In this document: positions 5,599 through 9,265 of the stretch, piece by piece
Position numbering within the stretch: the first letter of the stretch is position 1
Layout: every line of letters starts with the position of its first letter
NCBI GenBank assembly: GCA_045580145.1
Contig: JAZNNI010000049.1
Coordinates: 1 to 9,265 of the forward strand
Source: UBA1738 sp045580145
Lineage (GTDB): Bacteria; Bacillota; Clostridia; UBA1381
Length of the DNA: 9,265 bases
Direction: 5' to 3'
Position numbers and translations under genes: made by a program
The notes under the pieces: model-generated
Database searches by the model: none
Seen by the model: the letters and a program-made list of their open reading frames with translations, nothing else
What the model was told of the DNA's origin: nothing

Positions 5599-7872
5599 TT
5601 ATTTAACCGCCTCTACAGATGACTGAGTATTTACTGCAATGTTTTTTTCGCCATATTTATTTTTCCTAAGCATCATATACACAATAGCTGCCAGTACAAG
5701 TAATGCAGCTACTGTCCAGATTGTAAATACTCCTTCTGTAAACAGTATTCCCAGCTGATAAACAATCAGTGAGATTGCATAAGCAAATACACACATATAT
5801 CCGATAGCCGCCCAAGTCCATTTTGCATTATTCATCTCCCTTTTAATAGCACCCATTGCAGCAAAGCACGGTGCACAAAGGAGATTAAATATCAAAAAGG
5901 ACATACCTGCAAGCTTGCTCGTGAAAAATTCTGTACCAAGCGCCATAAGCTGTGTTGAGTTTTCTTCTGCAAGACCCATCGCCGCATCTGCCATAATCTC
6001 ACCACTTTCAAGCATTGTCTCAGCCATAGATGACAGTGAGCCAAATACGCCGACAACCTCTTCCTTTGCAACTAATCCCAAAATCGTTGCAACAGCTGCC
6101 TGCCAGCTTCCGAATCCAAGAGGAATGAACAGCCATGCAAGACAATTACCAATCAATTCAAGGATTGATGCACCTACATTTTCCTCAGTAATATAATGGA
6201 ACCCACCATCAAACGAAAGACTGTTAAGAACCCATATAATAATGCTTGCTGCAAGGATAACAGTTCCTGCTCGCTTTATAAAGCTCCATCCACGTTCCCA
6301 AGTTGCCCTTAACACATTGCTGGCAAGCGGCAAGTGATATGCAGGAAGCTCCATTACAAATGGCGCAGGGTCCCCTGCAAATGCCTTTGTCTTTTTGAGA
6401 ATTATTCCTGATACAACTACTGCACCTATACCAATAAAGTATGAAGCTGTAGCAATAAGTCCGCTGCCTCCAAACAACGCACCTGCGATAAATCCCACAA
6501 TAGGCATTTTAGCACCGCATGGCACAAAACAAGTTGTCATAATCGTCATCTTGCGGTCACGGTCCTGCTCTATTGTACGGCTCGCCATAATTCCCGGCAC
6601 GCCACATCCCGATGCTACAAGCATAGGGATAAAGCTTTTCCCTGAAAGACCGAATTTTCTGAAAACTCTATCCATAATAAATGCCACACGTGACATATAT
6701 CCGCAATCCTCTAAAAGAGAAAGCATCAGGAAAAGTATCAGCATCTGGGGAACAAATCCAAGCACAGCACCTACACCGCCTACAATTCCGTCCATAATCA
6801 AAGAATACATCCATTCCGCGATAACCGGTGCACCTTCACCATTTAAAAGCACCATATTTAAAAGGTCAGGAATGCTTGGGAGTCCGCCTAAAAATGTTCC
6901 TTCTCCATAAGTCTCACTAAACGAGCCAAAAAGCCCATCATTCATAAAAGTAACAGTCCAATCGCCCACAGTTCCGATTGAGATTGTATATACAAACCAC
7001 ATAACTGCAACAAAAATCGGCAATGCAAGTATGCGATTTGTTACCACCTTATCAATCTTATCCGAAATAGAAAGCCCTCCTGCATTCTTTTTCTTATAGC
7101 ACTTTGCTGTTACCCTTGATATGTACTCATATCTTTCATTGGTAATAATACTTTCAGAATCATCATCGAGCTCTTTCTCTGCTGCCTGTATGTCTGCTTC
7201 AATATGCCTTAAGGTCTCATCTCCAAGCTCCAATTTTTTCATAATCTTGGCATCGCGCTCGAAAATCTTTATTGCATACCATCTCTGTTGTTCCTCCGGC
7301 ATATTATGAACAGCAGCTTCTTCAATATGAGCTATGGCGTGCTCGACAGCTCCCGAAAATGTATGAACCGGCACCTTCTTTTCGCTTTCGGCAGCCTTGA
7401 TTGCCGCTTCCGCAGCTACAATTACACCCTCTCCTTTTAGAGCTGAAATTTCTATAACCTTCACACCCAATTCACGACTTAAAGCAGAGGTGTCAATTTT
7501 ATCACCGCTTTTCTTCACGACATCCATCATATTAATGGCAACAACAATAGGTATTCCAATTTCTGCAAGCTGTGTAGTCAAATACAAGTTTCTTTCAAGA
7601 TTCGTTCCGTCAACAATATTCAAAATTGCATCAGGACGCTCATCAATCAAATAATTACGTGCCACAACCTCTTCTAAAGTATACGGCGACAAGGAGTAAA
7701 TTCCTGGAAGATCAGTAATGATAACCTCTTTATTCCCCTTTAGCTTTCCCTCTTTTTTCTCAACCGTAACACCCGGCCAGTTTCCTACATACTGATTTGA
7801 ACCTGTAAGGGAGTTAAATAATGTTGTTTTCCCAGAGTTTGGGTTTCCGGCAAGTGCAATTTTAATCGACAT
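5599..7872 (-). CDS. feoB: FeoB, ferrous iron transporter with GTPase domain
   Basis: The 757-residue protein is full length for FeoB. The N-terminal G domain (1-160) shows G1 GNPNSGKT (9-16), a G2 Thr in GVTVE (34-38), G3 DLPG (54-57), G4 NMMD (114-117) and G5 SAL (143-145). A helical regulatory region spans about 165-265. The membrane part (about 280-735) has the two Gate-type halves, with EDCGYMSR (388-395), GCGVP (422-426), CFVPCGAKMP (448-457), AKEEVVG (602-608) and CAPCFAAMGAIKRE (666-679). The Cys residues in the membrane part, 390, 423, 448, 452, 666 and 669, are candidates for the iron path. FeoB imports Fe(II) across the cytoplasmic membrane, with GTP hydrolysis linked to transport. 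The tail ends soon after the last helix, with no fused Cys-rich domain; that role is encoded separately next door. AGGAGG lies about eight bases before ATG. Confidence 0.97.
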   Translation of the reverse strand: MSIKIALAGNPNSGKTTLFNSLTGSNQYVGNWPGVTVEKKEGKLKGNKEVIITDLPGIYSLSPYTLEEVVARNYLIDERPDAILNIVDGTNLERNLYLTTQLAEIGIPIVVAINMMDVVKKSGDKIDTSALSRELGVKVIEISALKGEGVIVAAEAAIKAAESEKKVPVHTFSGAVEHAIAHIEEAAVHNMPEEQQRWYAIKIFERDAKIMKKLELGDETLRHIEADIQAAEKELDDDSESIITNERYEYISRVTAKCYKKKNAGGLSISDKIDKVVTNRILALPIFVAVMWFVYTISIGTVGDWTVTFMNDGLFGSFSETYGEGTFLGGLPSIPDLLNMVLLNGEGAPVIAEWMYSLIMDGIVGGVGAVLGFVPQMLILFLMLSLLEDCGYMSRVAFIMDRVFRKFGLSGKSFIPMLVASGCGVPGIMASRTIEQDRDRKMTIMTTCFVPCGAKMPIVGFIAGALFGGSGLIATASYFIGIGAVVVSGIILKKTKAFAGDPAPFVMELPAYHLPLASNVLRATWERGWSFIKRAGTVILAASIIIWVLNSLSFDGGFHYITEENVGASILELIGNCLAWLFIPLGFGSWQAAVATILGLVAKEEVVGVFGSLSSMAETMLESGEIMADAAMGLAEENSTQLMALGTEFFTSKLAGMSFLIFNLLCAPCFAAMGAIKREMNNAKWTWAAIGYMCVFAYAISLIVYQLGILFTEGVFTIWTVAALLVLAAIVYMMLRKNKYGEKNIAVNTQSSVEAVK

Positions 7873-7889
7873 TCTAAATACCTCCTAAC

Positions 7890-7907
7890 AGTTAGTTTTT
7901 ACTAACT
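7890..7907. promoter_or_regulatory. Operator-like inverted repeat inside the feo operon (site C)
   Basis: AGTTAGT-TTTT-ACTAACT is a perfect 7-4-7 inverted repeat in the 49-base gap between feoA2 and feoB. It shares the design AGTTAG-N6-CTAACT with the site at 8432-8449 in the feo promoter region, so the DtxR-family regulator next to the operon is the likely binder. The transcript could also fold this as a 7-bp, 4-base-loop hairpin just upstream of the feoB ribosome site. I see no good -35/-10 pair around it. Confidence 0.65.
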
Positions 7908-7921
7908 ATTCCACAAAAAAA

Positions 7922-8143
7922 TTAATCTACTAAAATCATCTGTGCATCAGCTTTTCTTATAGAAAGCTCATACCCACGTACAGTTACTTCGATCGGGTCA
8001 CCAAGCGGTGCAACTTTTCTGACATAAACCGAAACGCCCTTTGTGATTCCCATATCCATAATTCGGCGCTTTACTGCACCTTCACCCTCTAATTTCACAA
8101 CAGTAGTAGTCTCGCCAACCTTTACATCTTTAAGTGTCTGCAT
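7922..8143 (-). CDS. feoA: FeoA, canonical SH3-like subunit (second copy)
   Basis: This 73-residue protein is a single FeoA/SH3-like domain with the canonical signature. It includes LKDVKVGETTTVVKLEGEGA (4-23), RRIMDMGITKGVSVYV (26-41) and APLGDPIEVTVRGYELSIRK (45-64). FeoA is a small cytoplasmic protein thought to bind the cytoplasmic part of FeoB and support Fe(II) uptake. It is second in the operon, 33 bases after feoA1 and 49 bases before feoB; that last gap holds an operator-like repeat. A GGGAG site lies about seven bases before ATG. It keeps the LGDP and RGYELS elements that the first FeoA lacks, and is the more standard of the two. Confidence 0.95.
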   Translation of the reverse strand: MQTLKDVKVGETTTVVKLEGEGAVKRRIMDMGITKGVSVYVRKVAPLGDPIEVTVRGYELSIRKADAQMILVD

Positions 8144-8176
8144 AATAGTCTCCCTTCTATAATCTTTTATTTTATA

Positions 8177-8389
8177 TTAAACCATAATTCTTGATGCCAT
8201 TTTCTTATCGATAGCAACCCTTGTTTCTTTTACATTAACTATCATATTCCCTGCCAGTATAGATACAATCGTCACCGGACTTCCAGGGGCAAAGCCGAGA
8301 TTTTCTAAAAAACGCTTTGTGTCATCCTGTCCGTTTATCCTCCTGATAAGCTTTGTTTCTCCTACATTAACCATAGAAAGCGGTATCAT
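8177..8389 (-). CDS. feoA: FeoA-like SH3 domain protein (first copy, divergent)
   Basis: The 70-residue protein has the FeoA fold pattern: PLSMVNVGETKLIRRINGQD (3-22), KRFLENLGFAPGSPVTIVS (25-43), then GNMIVNVKETRVAIDKKMA (47-65). It lacks the LGDP and RGYELS elements of canonical FeoA and has the variant 'GNxIVxVKExRxAID' instead, so it is a distinct paralogue rather than a recent duplicate of its neighbour. Paired feoA genes before feoB are common in Clostridia, and the two may bind FeoB differently; that is inference. It is the first gene of the operon, about 60 bases from the expected transcript start. GGGAGGG seven bases before the ATG at 8389 fixes the start. Confidence 0.92.
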   Translation of the reverse strand: MIPLSMVNVGETKLIRRINGQDDTKRFLENLGFAPGSPVTIVSILAGNMIVNVKETRVAIDKKMASRIMV

Positions 8390-8431
8390 TCATTTTCCCT
8401 CCCGCAAGACAATAACTTTCATCCACCATTC

Positions 8432-8449
8432 AGTTAGACCAATCTAACT
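8432..8449. promoter_or_regulatory. Operator-like inverted repeat at the feo transcript start (site A)
   Basis: AGTTAGA-CCAA-TCTAACT is a perfect 7-4-7 inverted repeat. It lies directly next to the larger repeat at 8450-8479 and just downstream of the expected feo start (about 8451). TTAG/CTAA half-sites are typical of DtxR/IdeR-family iron boxes. In RNA it could form a 7-bp hairpin at the extreme 5' end of the feo mRNA. Confidence 0.75.
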
Positions 8450-8479
8450 ACTAAGTTAGTTTAGCATAACTAACTTAGT
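8450..8479. promoter_or_regulatory. 30-bp operator over the feo promoter (site B)
   Basis: ACTAAGTTAGTT (8450-8461) and AACTAACTTAGT (8468-8479) form a perfect 12-base inverted repeat around the 6-base spacer TAGCAT. It spans nearly the whole -35/-10 spacer and the -10 box of the feo promoter. Its middle 18 bases (8456-8473) read like a diverged DtxR/IdeR box: the outer TTAG and CTAA arms are kept. Its length could hold two regulator dimers. Binding here would block RNA polymerase. Confidence 0.8.
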
Positions 8480-8486
8480 TTGTCAA
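8458..8486 (-). promoter_or_regulatory. Sigma-A promoter of feoA1-feoA2-feoB-Cys-rich operon
   Basis: On the minus strand a perfect TTGACA (8486-8481) is followed after 17 bases by TAAACT (8463-8458), with an extended -10 TG one base upstream (TGCTAAACT). Transcription should begin near 8451, giving a leader of about 60 bases. The promoter is embedded in the operator at 8450-8479, as expected for iron repression. Confidence 0.8.
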
Positions 8487-8512
8487 TACCTTCCAGTAAA
8501 ATTTTTTCATTT

Positions 8513-8541
8513 TTGACAAAGATAAATATATATGATATAAT
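8513..8541 (+). promoter_or_regulatory. Perfect-consensus sigma-A promoter of the metalloregulator gene
   Basis: TTGACA (8513-8518), 17 bases, TATAAT (8536-8541): both boxes match consensus exactly. The start would be near 8548, 24 bases before ATG. The operators of the divergent feo promoter stop at 8479, more than 30 bases upstream of this -35. The regulator gene therefore appears not to be controlled by them directly and should be expressed constitutively. Confidence 0.88.
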
Positions 8542-8571
8542 ATACCAAGATTTTGTTGCGAGGTATGTAAA

Positions 8572-8946
8572 ATGGTAATTAAAGAATCAGCCGAAAATTA
8601 TCTTGAGGCAATTTTAATGATAAAAAATAAAAAAGGACACGTCCGAAGCATTGATGTCGCAAATGAGCTTGGTGTTTCAAAGCCAAGTGTATCGGTTGCA
8701 ATGAAAAATTTTCGCGAAGAGGAATATATCGTTATTGATGCAAATGGAGGAATATCTCTGACAGATAAGGGCAGACAGATTGCCGAGCGCATTTATGAAA
8801 GACACGACATAATCTCTCGCGCCCTAATTGCTCTTGGAGTTGACAAGGAAACTGCACTTTCGGACAGCTGTAAAATTGAGCATGATTTAAGCCAGCAAAC
8901 CTTTGATAAAATAAAGGAGCATCTCTTAAAGTACGAAAATAAGTAG
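8572..8946 (+). CDS. DtxR/MntR-family metal-dependent repressor, probably iron-responsive
   Basis: The 124-residue protein has an N-terminal winged helix (about 5-65) with ESAENYLEAILMI (5-17), the helix-turn-helix VRSIDVANELGVSKPSVSVAM (24-44) and the wing GGISLTDKGRQIAERI (59-74). A short dimerisation and metal-binding domain follows (75-120). By eye alignment to Bacillus MntR (ligands D8, E11, H77, E99, E102, H103), the equivalents here are Asn9, Glu12, His78, Cys100, Glu103 and His104. Cys100-x2-Glu103-His104 matches the iron-type set C102, E105, H106 of DtxR, while the size is that of MntR and no C-terminal SH3 domain is present. It faces the feo operon, whose promoter is covered by inverted repeats with TTAG/CTAA half-sites, so it probably represses Fe(II) uptake when metal-loaded. 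GAGG (8560-8563) precedes the ATG by eight bases. Metal choice is inferred. Confidence 0.9.
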   Translation: MVIKESAENYLEAILMIKNKKGHVRSIDVANELGVSKPSVSVAMKNFREEEYIVIDANGGISLTDKGRQIAERIYERHDIISRALIALGVDKETALSDSCKIEHDLSQQTFDKIKEHLLKYENK

Positions 8947-8986
8947 TCTCCCTTACAAATTGAACTATTATATCGCACATACTTGG

Positions 8987-9023
8987 ACCTCAGGAATGAT
9001 ATTATATCATCCCTGAGGTTTTT
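8987..9023 (+). terminator. Terminator of the metalloregulator gene
   Basis: ACCTCAGG (8987-8994) pairs with CCTGAGGT (9012-9019). After one mismatch, ATGATA pairs with TATCAT inside, making a long stem with a 3-base loop. Five T residues follow (9019-9023). The minus strand lacks a T run after the stem, so this mainly serves the plus-strand regulator gene. The 40 bases between the regulator stop and this hairpin show nothing else. Confidence 0.9.
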
Positions 9024-9076
9024 ATATTACTTAGCGCAACATTTGATGCAACTTATCAAAATTTAAATTCAGTTCT

Positions 9077-9241
9077 CTATACTTCTTCCGCTTCTTTCAT
9101 TATTTCTGCATATTCTTCCTCTGTTATTTCATAGAAGTTGCCCTTAGCCATATCTTCTGCAAGGTGTATGATTTTGCCATAAACCTCGCCGTCAGTCAAA
9201 ACCATTCCTTCTTCTGCATATAATGTTAATCTTTCTTTCAT
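9077..9241 (-). CDS. Small acidic protein of unknown function, 54 residues
   Basis: The frame encodes 54 residues, MKERLTLYAEEGMVLTDGEV at the N-terminus and then YGKIIHLAEDMAKGNFYEIT, ending in a Glu-rich helix (EEEYAEIMKEAEEV). It has no membrane segment, Cys or signal peptide, and the count of Glu and Asp well exceeds that of Lys and Arg. The 'VLTDGEVYGKIIHLAED' and 'FYEITEEEYAEIM' blocks resemble small clostridial proteins annotated as hypothetical, and I know of no function for them. The start is supported by an AAGGAGAG ribosome site (9249-9256) seven bases before the ATG at 9241. Any promoter lies beyond the right edge of the window, and it may be the last gene of an operon starting there. 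The 53 bases downstream to 9024 show no obvious terminator on its strand. Confidence 0.75.
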   Translation of the reverse strand: MKERLTLYAEEGMVLTDGEVYGKIIHLAEDMAKGNFYEITEEEYAEIMKEAEEV

Positions 9242-9265
9242 ACATTTACTCTCCTTATATAAGTG

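Noticed and set aside
6395..6910. A 171-codon open frame on the plus strand opposite feoB, with several shorter ones nearby
   Set aside because: It is antisense to the conserved membrane part of FeoB, has an Ile/Pro/Thr-rich composition typical of reversed hydrophobic codons, and lacks its own ribosome site or promoter.
8732..8980. Minus-strand frames of 82 and 61 codons overlapping the regulator gene
   Set aside because: They are antisense to the DtxR-family gene, with no ribosome site and no family match.

Overview
The window reads as chromosomal DNA from an AT-rich, endospore-forming Firmicute, most likely a member of the Clostridia. The evidence is a set of sporulation and germination genes (sleB, ypeB, spoIIR), strong AGGAGG-type ribosome binding sites, near-consensus sigma-A promoters, and a clostridial-style feoA-feoA-feoB operon ending in a small Cys-rich protein. 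Nothing suggests a phage, plasmid, insertion sequence, CRISPR array or RNA gene. Genus cannot be fixed from the sequence alone.

Layout. Positions 1-58 hold only a hairpin terminator. From 59 to 1863 on the minus strand is the two-gene sleB-ypeB operon, a spore cortex-lytic hydrolase and its partner. Divergent from it is spoIIR (1975-2532, plus), the forespore signal that triggers sigma-E processing in the mother cell. The 111-bp gap between them carries two back-to-back sigma-F/sigma-G-like promoters whose -35 boxes overlap. A sigma-A promoter then drives an NfeD-like membrane protein and an SPFH (stomatin/paraslipin-like) protein (2621-3939), a known membrane-microdomain pairing. A hairpin with runs on both sides ends this operon and the convergent gene for a membrane glycosyltransferase of family 2 (3978-5225, minus), which has its own strong promoter.

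The right-hand part is a complete ferrous-iron uptake locus. On the minus strand, in transcription order, are feoA1 (8389-8177), feoA2 (8143-7922), feoB (7872-5599) and a 50-residue FeoB-associated Cys-rich membrane protein (5580-5428), closed by a terminator. Divergent from it is a DtxR/MntR-family metalloregulator (8572-8946) with a perfect-consensus sigma-A promoter. The feo promoter is covered by a 30-bp inverted repeat over its spacer and -10, followed by an 18-bp inverted repeat at the expected transcript start. A second 18-bp repeat of the same design lies inside the operon just before feoB. The simplest reading is that the regulator binds these sites when iron is plentiful and shuts off Fe(II) import. 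Its metal ligands are an iron-type Cys-Glu-His set on a short MntR-sized scaffold.

The window ends with a small 54-codon gene of unknown function (9241-9077, minus). All gene families here are known. The points most worth following are the operator arrangement of the feo locus, the ligand set of its regulator, and the shared forespore promoter region. I did not find a clearly new multi-gene system.
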